Shown piece after piece: positions 35,759 to 49,739 of a stretch of 64,000 bases of DNA; position 1 is the stretch's first letter, and each line of letters starts with the position of its first letter. Made by a program: the position numbers and the translations under genes. The notes below the pieces were generated by a model that saw nothing but the letters and a program-made list of their open reading frames with translations, did not search any database and was not told the DNA's origin. The stretch is from Biscogniauxia marginata. Its lineage: Eukaryota > Ascomycota > Sordariomycetes > Xylariales > Xylariaceae. Location: positions 620,001 to 684,000 of the forward strand of contig MU404062.1 of assembly GCA_022695795.1 (NCBI GenBank), written 5' to 3'.

Positions 35759-37743
35759 AAGGAAGGAAGGATGTATAGCTTCGCCTCGGGTCGTCGAACG
35801 GGTTGTTGAACGGGTTTCACGTTGGTGTGTATATGTGGTTATGTGCGATGCGCTCTAGTACTAAGTCGAAGTCGAAGTCGGAGCAAAAGTCGAAGCCCAG
35901 GCCCAACAAGAGCGCAGATAGACAGACAGGCAGACAAGTTCTACCTCTCTCTCTCCCTCGCTGCCCCCCGACCGTCTGATATTGTCGAATCTCTCAGGTT
36001 AGGTAGGTAACCAGCTCTTATCTACCGGGTTCGTGACACGGCACGCGTGTCGGTCCAGTGGTAAGAATTAATATCGATTAACTCGGGTTACGCAGAATTT
36101 ATTAAAATTCTTTCCCCCCCCTCGTCTCGAGATTCTGTCTTGTCCGCCTTGTCTGATGGTTTGTAGTTTTGTAGTCGGAAATTGCAAATAAGGTCCCGTC
36201 TCGTCTGTTCCCCCGACAAAACGATATAGTAGAGGTAAATTTATTTACTCGAGGTCCGTACTAAAATATCAACATGTGACGTCTTTGGCTCACCCACGCA
36301 ACTGAGCCGGACTTAACGACGTTACTTTAGCGCGTGGGTCCTAGAAGCGCGTCCCGGCCAATCTACATTTTCCCCCACGTGGTCCAAGCTTCTTCCATTC
36401 GCTTAGCCGCAACTCCTCTGATCTCTAGTTACCATGTAGATTCGTCTGCCCATACCAAGTTATTCCATGCTTCTATATATCAATCACACATTAGAAGATA
36501 AAAAAAACTTTTAAAAATTTAGACTGGAAAGCATATAGTTGTCTAGTTTGTTCGTCATCGACCGCGAATACCCGTGCCTTGCATTTCCATTAGGTTGTTT
36601 TTCTTTATCGCGAATAAGTTCAGGGGCACCCCGTGATTAAAAAAGCCTAGCTACTGGGTTTCCCTTTACTTTGCTCTCTTAGTCCCCTATCTTGGCACGA
36701 CTATGTTCCGTCGGCCCTGCTCACTCTGCCACTCTTCCTCGCTTTCTTCCCTTGTCCTATTGTCCCGAGAAAAAAAAAACCCTCCCATTTTGATTTCCCC
36801 TTCCCAATCCACAGAGAAACCCGCCAGCGTATGCCACCTTTTTAAAGAATATTAAATCCATCGAGTAACAGAAATAGATAGCAAAACAAAGAGAAAATAA
36901 TGTGTTGTGATTCCTCGGGCCATGAAAAAAGACTATGCCCCCCCTCCCTTTCCACCTTATTCGCTCCTGCGACAAATACGAAACGCCCAGGGCCGACTTT
37001 GGACAGAGACAGTTGCTATTTGTCGCACGACAGCGAGTCGCTTTGTTTCTATTTTCGTCCACATGATGCCGTAGCCGGTCCGCTCGAGGCCAGCAGCCAT
37101 CGATCTATTTGAACGAACTATCGTGTGCTAAGTCGATGCCAGTAGACCAGAGCGGAAAACAGGCACAGCCAATATATGCACATCCCAGTATCTTCTCATC
37201 CCACAGAAGGATATCTACTGCCTCATCTTTGTCCCCCGTCCGGCCAGGGAACACCGAGCGACTCACATCTCTGCACTTGGTGGCCGTGGCAGGCCTAACA
37301 GCATGGGGTCTGTGAGATAACGAGTTGGCTTTACAGGCTGGATGCTCGTGCTGGCGAGGACAAGAATGGTGTAAATAATTATATGCGTCCTGAACAAGAT
37401 GGAAAACCCCGCACCCCAATGCAATATTACCAGAAATAAACAGCCACTGTCTTCTGTGTCGTTTCAAAAAAGCTTATGTACGTGGAACCGTTGAGGCGAA
37501 TAGAATTATGTGTACGTCGTAAGTTGTTAGTCCAAGCTGAATCCCTCTAACCATGTCGATTGCGCCGTGATCCGAGTGGGCCTAAAATGGAAAACCATGA
37601 ATAATCGCTTCTGCTGTGTGATTTCCCCCGAGCCGAGGGTTTGGTGAGCGGCCATCGAATTAACTCTAATGAATCGATCAATGCTATACCACAACTACCG
37701 TGCCGCAGCAACGCTCGATCCCCTTTATACGATCGGACTATTA

Positions 37744-40191
37744 TCAACGAACCCCGACGGGAGGGCGGGGGCCGAGACTACTTTGGCTGCTGTGAGCCGA
37801 AGGTTCGGAGCCTAGATTCGTCGAATCACCACTCCCCGCGCTGGCGCTCGCACTGCCGGTCAGACTTCGTACGTATTTGGCGTTTGGTGGTTGGAGAGTG
37901 CTCACCCCGACACGTTGTTCAACTTGCTGTGGCGCCACCACGTTCCCCTGACCTGGAGGGTACCGAGGAACTGGTTGGCGTACCCCATCTGGCGGCGACG
38001 GACGTCCATTGGGGCCCGTTCCTCCGGCGCCATTTGGCGGGGAGGGTCGCCCGTTTCCGCCACGAATCGATGGGCTATAGGGATTTCCTGGCGATTGACT
38101 AGCACGTCTGGGATAAGCACCATTCATACCTGGTCCGGTCTGTAGTTCCTGGAGGTGCGAAGCTGTCAACGAGTTTGCTCTGGATCCTGCGTGCATTTGC
38201 CCCCGATCGACGTTGCCGTACCGGTTAGACGAGTAGTTCATTAGCGGGTCGTCGAGAATATTGTCATGGAGGCCTGGCGCAGCATTCATGACTTGACTAG
38301 CACGATTTCTAGTAAATCCTGGCCGCCATCTACTGCCTCGAGCCGGCATACCGCCTCCGGGTCCTTCAGGGTTCGCTCGCATTTCGCTTTTGCTCGGGGC
38401 TTTACTTCGGTTTTTCCTAGATGTTACGCTCATCATATCAAAGTTATCGGGGTCAATCATCGGGGCGACAGGTCCGGAATTCGGATCGAAGTAGTCGTCT
38501 TCCTCGTCCTCGTCGTCATAAATGGCGGCACTCCGCACCGGTGGACCGCGCCTTCGTGGGGGGCCACCGCCTCGACGCATACGCATTTCTTGTTCTTTTA
38601 GTGCCAACTCCCTCTGCCGCAATTGGAGTTCTCTCTCACGTAAAGCCAAATCGGATGTGTCTCCAGGAAACCCGTTCTCCCCAGCATCTCCCGCATCGTC
38701 ATATACAACTAGATGGCTAAATTCCCCGAGGTCGTTGTCCTCGAATGAACCACGCCTAGATGGCTGCCTCGATGCATGATAGCCGTTTGGCCCACCGTTC
38801 GTCGGAGGTCGATACCCATTCGGGGGACCGCCGTTCATTGGGGGACGCCGCATTCCGGGTGGAGGGCCAGAAAAATTCGACGAATTCCTCGGCCGAGGAC
38901 GGGGCATGCCATTTCCGTTCGGCATGCCATTGGGCATCGGGCGTGGCGGCGGACCTGCTGCTGACATGCGAGGCATTGGCGACGCTGTGTGTGGCGAACC
39001 AGGGGGTGGTGGGAGGCCGTTAACCTCCTTTGGTCTCGACTGATTTACGATATTCAGATTGTGGAAAACCGCGTACAAGGTCTCGATGCGCGGTAGTTTG
39101 ACGCCTGAACTCTGGGCCAGCTTGATAGGCGAACCGAGAAATGTCTCCACTTCCATTGGCCGTCTCGCGATGTAATCCTGCCACATGATGCTAGGGTTAT
39201 CTGAAGGTTGACACTGATCCTTAATCGTGTTGTCCTTGAAGTCAGGGCTGAGCGTGCAACCCTGCGCGGTTGCAAGAGCAATAAGCTCGTCAATTACATC
39301 TGAGACCAGTTGCCTTACGCCAGTTTTCTCTAGCAGAGCTGAGTGCGAAGGTGTATCGAAGATGACGCTGGCGGGGTGAAAAGCGATAGGCCTAAACCAT
39401 CAGTATATAATGATCAAACAACCTCCCGATGATATAGCTTACCCTATAACTCGCTCGAATTGCTGTTGACGGATATTCTGGGATACCTTGCAATCCACCT
39501 GACCAGTACTCAAGGTCATGGCAAGAGCCTGGGCCATGTCGTCCTGAATGGCCACAGGAATGTTGCCGTTCTTGTTTGCAGGTCCAACCCACACCTCTGT
39601 CGAACCACTATGTTCAAATTCACTCGATCCCAACTGTGTGATCTCGGCATTGGAAACAAGTGATAGGACGACGTTTGTCGGGAACCTTTCTTCTATCGCG
39701 GCCTCGACACCGAGAGTATGTGTGGTATTGACAAGAATGCATGTATGTTGCGGGGTGACGACAGCATCGATGACGGAGGCAAGGTCGTAGACATCGGGAA
39801 GGGCTTTGATGCAAAGGATAACATAGTCAAATGCACCCTCTTTGCTATGCGCGGCCTCCTCCGGTGTTCGAACAACTGTGCACCGCGAAGGATCAGTACA
39901 GCTATTTCCAAGCATAAAGAAATCAACGGGGCACCAGGACATACCATGCCGAGGCTTGAATCGCTCGTTGCCGAATGATGCAGATCTAGCGGTAGGTTAG
40001 AATACATCGAGGGGACTCGACTCGGAGGGGCCGTACTTGAAAGATATGCCGTATTGGTAGACACCTTCATAACCCGACTTCCATACGAGCGTTACGTCGC
40101 AGGCATTGGTGGCCTGAAGCCTCCATGACAGAAAAGCAGAAACGGCATTCCCTCCCACTGTACACACTCTCATTAGCTCAAAGTCAGCCAT
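37744..40191 (-). CDS. Ketopantoate-reductase-like (ApbA/PanE) protein with long Pro/Gly-rich tail
   Basis: Four exons (40191-40037, 39985-39945, 39875-39443, 39391-37744) encode 758 aa. The N-terminus MRVCTVGGNAVSAFLSWRL is a Rossmann nucleotide-binding start; FDYVILCIKALPDV and VNTTHTLGVE continue the fold. The PIAFHPASVIFDTPSH to KDNTIKDQCQPSDNPSIMWQ region matches the C-terminal ApbA/PanE domain (to about residue 330). The last 400 residues are disordered: Pro/Gly/Asn-rich, with a short charged helix (ALRERELQLRQRELALKEQE) and an acidic patch. PanE reduces ketopantoate to pantoate with NADPH. This fungal long form may have another substrate. The start could also be 40251, which adds a poly-Pro stretch; 40191 fits the fold better. 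All introns are 51-69 bp. Confidence 0.85.
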
Positions 40192-40251
40192 GGCGATAGG
40201 CGGAGGCGGAGGCGGCGGCGGCGGCAGAGGGGCAGGCAAGCGCCGGAACAC

Positions 40252-43200
40252 CTCTCAGAGAAACGAGCGTGTGATCTTAGATATATAAAAAGATAGAAAT
40301 GCAAAAGGCAACAAGACACCCCGTTTCTTCCGACGGTGGTACCAAATGAGGACAGAGCACTCTCCCTCAACAGGTGATTCGGGGACAATGGTATATTATT
40401 CAGGCAGCGTAAGGAAAACGTAGGTAGACGCACCAGAAAGAATCTTCAGACGGGGTGCTACGGGAGCCATGATAGGGGCCCAATAGAGACTAGTGGATAG
40501 ACGCGAGCTCAAAGGCTTGTGTCTCTCTGACGATGTGTTGTGTGGACGCTCACGATGCGTCGGAATGGGCCAATGTAGCCAAGGTAGGCCTGTATTACGG
40601 CCACAACGACGCGGATGCGACGCCTCCTAGTGCTTGTCTAGCGTCCCTGGGAAACTAGCAGCTCTCAAACCCCCGTCCGTGGTGGTGTTTGCTTGCTCCT
40701 TTTTCTTTTTCTTCTTTTCGTGGACCAGCTCGAGGACGGGAAATGATGGAAAGTCGATGCAGATCGGATTTATCGTTCGGCGACCTCTAGACCCATCCGC
40801 GGCGGCTGGAATGCAGCAACAGACTTCGGCGATTGGCTTGGCGCAGTATCAGACCCTTGGCATTTACTTTCAAACGTGTTTATGTATTGTACTGTATTCC
40901 CGGCCCACAGCACAACGACGGGGCAAGAATGTTGCAAAGAAAGCCAGATGTAGGAGCTATAACGAGCGTGGCGGCCTAGGAGACAGATCGGGGGCTGGTA
41001 GGTATAAAGGGCCAATTGAGGAGCGGGTGGGATTAGACGGGCCAAGTACAAGTGGTTTGGCGGCCGCGCGGAGATTGGTCTTATCGAAGTCGTCAGAGAG
41101 AGAGGAGAAGGGGGACGAAAAAGGAATTAACGAACGGACACGACGACTCGGGCGGGCCTTGTGGACGAAGCTAACTGTAGGGAGAACGGTTAGACAACGA
41201 CGAAAGAGATGCGGTGCGAGGGTACTGGAGTCTAGCAAAAAGGACATAAACAGCAGAAAAAAAAGAAAAAACATCGACCGGTGGACGAGCGACGGGGGAA
41301 AAAGTTAGGTAGCCAACTCTATCGAGGCGGGAAGACTTGCTAGTGGCAGATGATCAGGCAAGTTGTAGTGATAGGTAGTGTGTACGTAGGCTGCGTGGGC
41401 TGGATGATGCGTGAGGGAGGGGCGTAACTCCCCAAAGGGACGGGGGCAACGTCAAACCGGGCCAGGCTAGAAGGGTAGTGGACGTAGTGGACTGGGATAG
41501 GGTGCTCAAGGTGACCGAAGTGGTATTCGTTCCCGCTGGGCGTGTGCTAGAAGCTAGAAACAAAACAAGGCCTATCCCTCACCTTTCTTCTTTCCGTTAG
41601 AGCGGCGCTTTTTTATTTTCTGGTTCTTGTTCTTGTTCTTCTTCCAATCCAGAAGGTAGACAGACGAGGAACTAACGGACTTGTAGAAAAGCCGATGAGG
41701 GAGACGGAGAGAGCCCAATAGGAAAGCCGAATAACAGAGTCAAGCAAACATGCGTAGCAAGGAAAAAGCAAGAGTAGCCAGGGGAGGAAAAGAGAGAGAA
41801 GCAGAAAAAGGGAAAGGGGAAGAAAAAAAGGAATGGCTTAGTAAGTATTAGGTAGGATTAAAACGTTCTCTCGAGTTGTTGTTTCGTGATGGCAGAGTTT
41901 TGGCGGCGACCAAGGAAACTCTTTTTTCTAGATGGAAAGGGAAACGTCCTTGCTCAGGGGGGGGAGGGGCAAGTCAGCGAGTCCCTCTTCTGCCAGAGTC
42001 AAAAAGGGAGAGTGTGTAAAAGGGCATGGCGCTGAGTTTGATGCAATGTGGCGGCCCTGTTTCGGTTCGGTTGTTGGCTAAAGCACAGTGCGATCTTCTC
42101 ATTGGTGGACCGTGCAACTGGGCTGAACAAGTCTTTCTGCAGCTAAAAAGTACACTACCTACACTTTATTCTTAAGTAGGTATCCTTGGGTGCATACAAT
42201 TAGGTATCTGGGCAATGGTATATGTATCAAGGATCCCGCAGATGCAAAAGCCGTTAAAAGTGCTGCTTCGAGTTTGTGTAGTTTCGAACTCGCGCAATAG
42301 TCTAACTTTCGCCTTGCTACATACATATATACATACATGCAAGAAAACAACTTGCTCTTCTCTGATGGGCTATATAAAGGAGAGGGATTCCCGCGTCTAG
42401 GTGCACTTCCAAATAGCGAAAGTACAAAGAAGTTGTACCATACATTCATCAATTGGGGATGGTTCTACTCATAACGTTAGAAAAAGAACATTCATAGTTT
42501 ACTCATTGAAGCTTTGGCAACAAGACAGTATACTGATAAGTCGACAGTGATAGAATATATTTAGGTGGATAGAACAATATTTGCATAGTGCATCGTTGCA
42601 GTGGATTCTCTATCTAAATGTTTTTTTTCTTCTCTCTTTCTCTCACTTACTCACTCTTTTGCGTTGGTAACCCACCCTACCGGATCATGCCCGCGAACGA
42701 TATCCGCGCATGCCGGGCCTAGAATGAGGATGTGCTGGACAATGACGTGTTTATTGAACAGCCCAAAGGGCACGCGCGACGAATCACGGCTTGAACGAGT
42801 GGCTGTGCAATTAGTCGAAATGACCTCGGTGCTGATCCATCTCTGGGATAACAACTTGAAATTAAGAATTCAACAAAGTGTTCAAGACAGTACACTTCAC
42901 TGTCCACGGCAGACAAGTCTCCCTCTGCTGATCTGACGCGTTACATGAGGTGGGCTAGTTTGGTCTTGTCGCACGTTTCTTTGTGCATTAGGTAGTTGAG
43001 CATGTATGTGCTCTTGTCGACACGGTGAAACTACGAGAGGAGATGCATGCCACCATTGAAAGCATACATATATAGGTACATATGTGTGGTCTGATGCGCC
43101 CTATCTGAGTGCATGTCCGCTAAACCCACACGGCCTGCTCAGCAGAAGGAACCAGACACAGGTCTGTATAGGTAAGTTGGAGGAAAGGTCTTGTACGCTA

Positions 43201-46200
43201 AGTGGGAAATCAAAAGGTATACATACATATACCTACCTAGGGAGGCATTCAAGGGTTGGATTCTCCGAAAGGGCATTCCATGTTCCAGTGGGGGCCTAGG
43301 CACGGCGAGCTCTGGCGAGAATCATCGATCAGCAAGATCGATCTCTCTTCCTTCTGCCTTCTGCCTTCTCGCAGGCGCTCCACCCCAGGAACTTTCCTGT
43401 GTAGGTGCAGCAGAGTGGAGTCCTTAGTTGCGGCCATAGGGAACATGAAGGTTAAAAACCCGCGTAAAGGGCCATACATTAGGTACATATGTATATTTAT
43501 GACATGGGTTGGCAGACAGTAACCTACAGCAGGTATTGATAGGTCAGAAGGAGAGATCCTCCAACTAACCTACCTACCTTGTGACACGCAGGTGGCTGCT
43601 CGTCCTAATTCATGTCCTGTATCCTGTAAGAGATACGACCGAATCAATCCTGCTCGTGTGCTTCACCCCGAGTCCTACATACACCACTATACGGTACCTA
43701 CATGGAAGGGTGTTGCTTATCTACGAAATAAAGTGAGGCACAGCACTTTGTACATACCTTAGGTAGGTAGGTGACAAGCTGAAAAATTTGCATTCGATTA
43801 TGTCTTGAGGTTCGCGCGGCACAGTGTAGTATCTTCGCTAGGAACGCGTCAAGCTCTTTAAGTGGCTTGAACGGTAAAAATGTGTCAAGTTGAATACATG
43901 CCTAAGTGTCAAATATGGAATAGAGCGCTTAAAGACGTTGATAATGACAACTTTCAAACTATTATCTAAGCTACATAGGTACCTATTTATCTATAATGTA
44001 TGTATGTATTATACATGTCTTTATACATAAAGCCCCTGCATGCACTCATCTGTATATTTTATTGGGACACTAAATACGATGCCGGATATTTTCTCTGAGA
44101 ATCTTTCATATACGGGTTCTCGTCCTATGTAGGTACTCATATGTATATATTTAAAACTAATTGGGAACTGGGGACTGCGCCCTCACCGGCTTTAGCGTAT
44201 ATAAGGTAGGTATGTAGTCACATCCACATATGCAAGGGTCAGGCTTATGTAGATGTGCACTTTCTGCAATTATGTACATGGGAACGCAAGACAGCTGGCT
44301 CGAAGCAGGCTCAGCGAAGGAACCTTCGAAAGAGACCCCTTTATCATCATTGATATCGTGGCATGAGTATCGCATTCCTCCCTTCTTCAAGTTCTGAGGG
44401 TCTGCTGTTCGCAACGATATTGGCACATACCGCAGTCTACTCACTCATTTTGTGGTAATTGGGGTATGCAGCTTTTTCCTTTCTTTTCTGATTAGTCGTG
44501 TAAGCAGTCGACTCCAGTTGACTCCAGTTCCGGGCGGTCGGGGGCAAGACGACAAGACGACCGGGTGCCGACAGGAACAGGGATTTGATAGGATGGAAAA
44601 CTTGGAAGAGGGAACTGGCACTACCTACCTTCTCAGCCTTCCGTAGGAACCGCCGTCCGTGGGCTTGAAAGGGGGGCTAATAACCAGACACGAGGTCTGT
44701 CTCGGTACTGCCAAGTTCGCATTTATCAATGTCCGTGGTTGGCCTCATTCCAAACGCGTGCAGAGAAGCAGAAACACCACGTTCGAGTTGTACGGAATAT
44801 AAGCTATCCCATATATCATATCACATCACACCACACCACACCACACCCTGGCCTGGGTGTTATCAAACGACCTAAGAAAGCCACTAGAGCGACCTCATCT
44901 ATCTAAGTAGGTTAGTGCAATGTCAGCCTAACGACGATGGCCCCGGTCCCTCAAGCTGTCAATACTAATCAGGATGATGACGTACGGTCCGTAAGAAAAC
45001 GAAAATCTCTTCTTCCACCGCCGGATCTACTACTCTATCACCATCATTACCACCCACTAGCATGGAACGGTCCCTTCTCTGACGTAGTTCGATGGTGATA
45101 GGCATTCCCAGACATTGGAAGGATTCCTCGAAGTGGCAAATTTGCATCTCGGAATTTCAGAGGGCTCGGCTAATATTCAGATGTCGAAGAGGCGCTCCGG
45201 CTACAGTTTCGGATCGGCGAATGGCGTGCACGACACGATATGACCTTGGCAATCTTTTTGGTACATACCGCCCCCACATATACCTGACATAAACACGCAA
45301 TTCCTTTGGAGTTATATTTATTTCATTATCTATGTTTCTAGTATATGTGCACGAACCATGTCGATGCACTAAGTTGAATATCGACTGCATCCATACTGTC
45401 GGGCTGATAGAGAAAATACGCGCCTCATTACTAAGAATACACACAGTAGTATAGGTACGGAGTAGAACAGAGACATGGTCCAATCATTTCTTTATGTAGT
45501 TCTTATTATACTTATACTAACCATTCTTTTCGATACGGAATTCCGACTCCTCAATTAGATCTACACTGCACATATCTAGGTACTGTGGGGTGGCCCATGC
45601 ACCAAGGGTTTAAATGCAAATTTTCAGTAGCTACACAGATTCTCAGGACCACGCCTAATACAACCCACAATCCTTTCTTTTGGTGGCTTCATTCATTCAA
45701 TTCAACAGTACATACCATTATAGATTATAATACTGTTTATTATACGCTACCTTAGGTAATTACGATTATTATTAGATCAGCAACCCAGCGCGTTACTTCC
45801 CCTTATCTAGGTACCTACCTTATCTAGGACCATTGTCCAGTCACAACCTTAGCCACAGTGCAGGTGCCATGCTGTGCTATCGGGGCTGGCAAGGGGTCCG
45901 TCCCGGCGCCCCGTTCTGCCTCCCATGACGGGATGCATATTTAGAGATTGCCATCGCTCTGGCATCGACCTTTCAACAAATCCTCTGCCATCTACGCAGT
46001 ACCTGCTACATACATACCTACCAACCTAGCCTACAATTGCTGCCCAAGCAGCTAATAATATGATATCTCGGTCCTTTTTACTACAGTTAATCTTAAATCA
46101 GTACCCAAGCACCATCAATAGTCCCAGGGCTTCATCACAAGCGGTAACTGATGTAACGTGCGGACAAAAACCTCCGTGCCAATCGCCTTCGCTCACCTCT

Positions 46201-49200
46201 CCGGCTTCAGAGAACATGAAATTACAACAGCAACCAGAGCCATTGAAACATCTACAAGTAACGCAGCGGTAACGCCACCAAACGTGTAGCCCCTTCAATT
46301 CTGATTCCTCATACTACAAGTCGTGGAATCGAGATTCGCGGCTATTTAGTTTCGATTAGATCTCCCACTTTCTACTTTTCCCTGGTCGGATGGGTCGGGA
46401 ATCAGCACGCAAAGCCTCTAGCCTATCTCGGATCGGTACAATTACCTTGATGCCCTTCTAGACTACCTAGTGTAGGCTATAACCGATAACAAAGTCATTA
46501 CCTCGTAATCCGTTCTGAAAGCTCGCTTCCACGTGTGCCAAGACGGGCTAAAGAGACAATGTGAGAAGCAGACAAGGCAGACAACAAAGTCCTACTGCAA
46601 CTACAAGGTTGTCAAACCTGCTTTCTGCACTGCGATATGCTCACCTCGCCCGTAAATCTGGTTTACTGCTGGGCAGATCAACATGCTGCAGAACGGGCCT
46701 CTGCCAATATTGAGGGAATGGGGGGAACCGTTGAGGACACATGATTCGCCACAACCTCAATTTACGTGTGGTTGTTAAGGCTACCGACCAACCACAGCCG
46801 TGAAGTAAGGTAAACATCTCTCTCGCCTCTCGGCATCTGCCATTCTTGAAGCTCCGGCCTGAAGCTCCGGCCTGAAGTCCAAATTTAAGTATCATCGTCC
46901 GTATTCGCATCCAAGCTGAGGACTTTTGAGATGGCAACTTCCCCAAGGGACTGTGGCTAGATGCACGTTTCCGCCCCCCCTCATTGTCTGATATCTGGCT
47001 AGTGTCCAATCAGCGCTCCGGAGTCCCAAGATACTCAAACCGGATGCCGGCGGAGGCTTCTGCCCGGCAGGAGCTGACAATATAAATGTGGCGCGTGTAA
47101 GTAAATAGGGGGATAGGGCCTCGAACGAGAACGCTGGTGGTTCGTCCTTTTTTTTTCTTTCGCCCAGCCCGGCCCATCGAATGGATTTTTCCCGACGACC
47201 CCTATTCTCGTTGCCATGGGGAAATAGGTATTGCTCGGAGATAGCCAAGGGGGAAGGTACATCACAATCACCCAATAGGGCTGCTCAGAGGCTTTTTACG
47301 GGCGTCATGTTAACCTCACCCGTGCGCTTGCAGATCGCTAGTAGCTGCCGAGTTATCAGAGGCTAAGGCTGCGGCTCGCCGCCAACTGTATGCGCTGTTA
47401 GGGTTGGGGTTGGGTTCGAATGGATTATGCCGTGACGGTTGGGAAGCTCAGGGCCAATCTATTTATGGTACGATAACCGCGTTCCCTCCGCCCTCCTAGC
47501 GCGGGCGTATGCAAGGCACGCGGTACTCGAGAAAGAGGCGGCGGGATCCCCTATTCTCACCGCTATCGGGTGCGCTGGCTGTGACACCGGGTTTCCAGAG
47601 GACAGCGCCTAGAACGGGAGCCTATCGTGGAGAAGGCTTCCATGCTACGGTTTTGAGTCGACGCCTGCTCGTGGCAGTCACCACCGGTAGATGTTGACAG
47701 TCTGCTTCTTGCCTGCCATTGTTTTCCATCCAAGGCCGAAGGTCGGTGACCCCCGATTGCGAACTCCCGGCAGGCACTTAGTAAAGGAACTAAGCGGTAG
47801 GTCTAATACATGTTTAAATCGTAGTGCTACAAAGCCCGGCATACATATAATACAGATAGATACATCCGCTTTTCGTATGTCCCCTTGATTTAATCTACTG
47901 TCTCTCTCTCTTCCCTTCAATACTGAATCAGAACATTCGTTCATGTAGAATAGGCCTTACTTCACTAAACCTGGAAATAAAGACTTGACTTGCAATGGTG
48001 ACCTATCACCATACCGTACCAGCCCCGAGAGCTCTCCGACTGCTGTCTCGCGCCCTCCCCCCTTTTCAGCTCCTTGTACTTGTTTCTTAATCTTTTAAGC
48101 ACTTTGGTTGAAAAGGAGCGTGTCTTTTCTCCCCTACTAGGTACCTACGCATTGTTCTTAGGGGATAAGGAGTGTCAAAAAACTATTCCGAGCCTATTCT
48201 ATCCGTCTCCGGAATTCTGAGGCGGATTGGAACCTTTGAACGATATAAATACACTATATTTTATTTTATTCTATCTTATTTTATTCTATCTAGGGTGAAG
48301 TATATAAACCGGCATTGAAAAGAGCAGTTTAGCCGAGAAATCATAATCACGGGTCCTTTAGTTCAGGAATGGAGTCAAAACATGGCTTTTTCTTTCTCTC
48401 GGGATTGCTTCCCACTATGAGGTCTGGTTCTCCTTTGAGTGCGTGATGAATAGTGTATGAGGGCCCCGGTTACCGCGTTGCTGGAAATGCGGGTTGCATC
48501 GAGGCCTGGGTTGCGGCGTGTTTTCATTTCCAGTGGCAAATGCGTGGGTATGTGTGTTCCTGTGGTTGTATAAGTGATGGTGGGCGGTGGATAGTGAGTT
48601 CCCTATTTATACCTACGTGTTTGGGGAGTACTCGCTGCCACATGCCGGTCGATTACGTCTCCCCCACCCCGTCTCCTTTCCTCTGAATTCCTTCTACCTT
48701 CTACCTGTTCATCACATATTACTCGTGTATCAATCTTTGGTTACGCAGATACTATCTTGGGGAATGGGGTTTTCAAATGTAGGCCTTACCCAGTCACCCT
48801 TTTCCGACAGACATGTTGTCGTTTTCGCCCGCTCGCCCCTTTTTTCTTCTCATACCACTGCTAAGACTAGTAAGCGTGTAGTCGATCGTCTTTCAGCTGG
48901 GTATGTATCAGCCAATACTTGCATAGGTTTTCGACTCGTCTCGGGGCTGTTGCTTAGTGAGCATGCAGGGACCGGTGAGAAGGAATGTCGGGGCTCGAGA
49001 GCTCCGAGGAATTTCACAGCAGAACCCGCAGTGCTCCCTAATCCAGTCTACATGTGATGGCCAAGGTAGTCCAACATGACATAGTAGTAAATTGAATTTA
49101 CGAGCTGAGAGGCGTGGTGTTGAGACATAGAAGATAAGATACGGCACCGACGCGTTTTATCTCTCGTATATTCTCGCTGCCTAGCGGAATCTATACGAAT

Positions 49201-49735
49201 ACTATGACAATGCGGAACAGAGATAATAAGCATCCCTCGTTCCCTGGTCCCTGCTAGAGATAACCGAAGGGTAAGTTTGGGAGTCCAATATATTAATATC
49301 CCGACGTCGTGCAACTTCATTTCTTCCTTTCTCCCCCCTATCCGCGTAAAGTAGCGATGATAACGTTGCCTTATTAATTAGGAGAGTAGTATATCGATTG
49401 GTTCTATAATATTAGAAGATAGGAGAATTGTTGAATTTGTTATTTGTATCGTATGAATGCACGGAAGGTTATCTCTGATGGTCGTAAGTCAACTCCTCCA
49501 GGTATTGTTCATCCCAACCTCCTTACCCGTAGAGCGCAACGCCACGCTTTGAGATCAGCAGATAATATAGCTCAACTACACGGTGTTATCTATCACTGTA
49601 GCCTCGGAATGTTGCACCAGCGTTTTCTTAGTCCCCATTCTCCTTTTCACCTGGACATAAAAATATAGCTCACTATAAATTAGATAATTACCAGGAGAGA
49701 TAGGGGAGGTCTAGCTCATGGTATATGGACGGGGT
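40252..49735. other. 9.5-kb stretch without a supported gene
   Basis: The left part (to about 42000) is the likely promoter and leader of the reductase-like gene, with a long but random plus-strand frame (40634-41308). Further right are microsatellite-like words and dense TACCTA/TAGGTA motifs (43216-43240, 43755-43772, 45805-45829, 48135-48150), a direct tandem GAAGCTCCGGCCT duplication (46852-46878) and a TTTTATTC-type repeat (48252-48292). Frames at 42601-42936 and 46641-47275 were considered and left out. Confidence 0.4.
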
Positions 49736-49739
49736 TGGG

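Larger units (their letters stand above)
35606..37743. other. Intergenic: hsk3 upstream region and 3' flank of the reductase-like gene
   Basis: It holds a TTGAC pentamer run (about 35608-35638), a GA microsatellite (35735-35758), GTCGAA hexamers near 35866-35890 and AT-rich patches (36070-36110, 36480-36530). No supported gene. The frame at 37467-37105 minus has no motif. Confidence 0.45.

Noticed and set aside
40634..41308. 224-codon plus-strand frame
   Set aside because: Begins at a non-ATG codon, overlaps the upstream region of the reductase-like gene and contains low-complexity Phe and Arg/Lys runs without any domain.
42601..42936. Overlapping plus and minus frames that look weakly protein-like
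   Set aside because: Neither strand gives a motif or exon structure, and they contradict each other.
49444..49668. Small plus-strand frame of 74 codons
   Set aside because: No signal peptide, domain or splice support; ordinary length for a chance frame.
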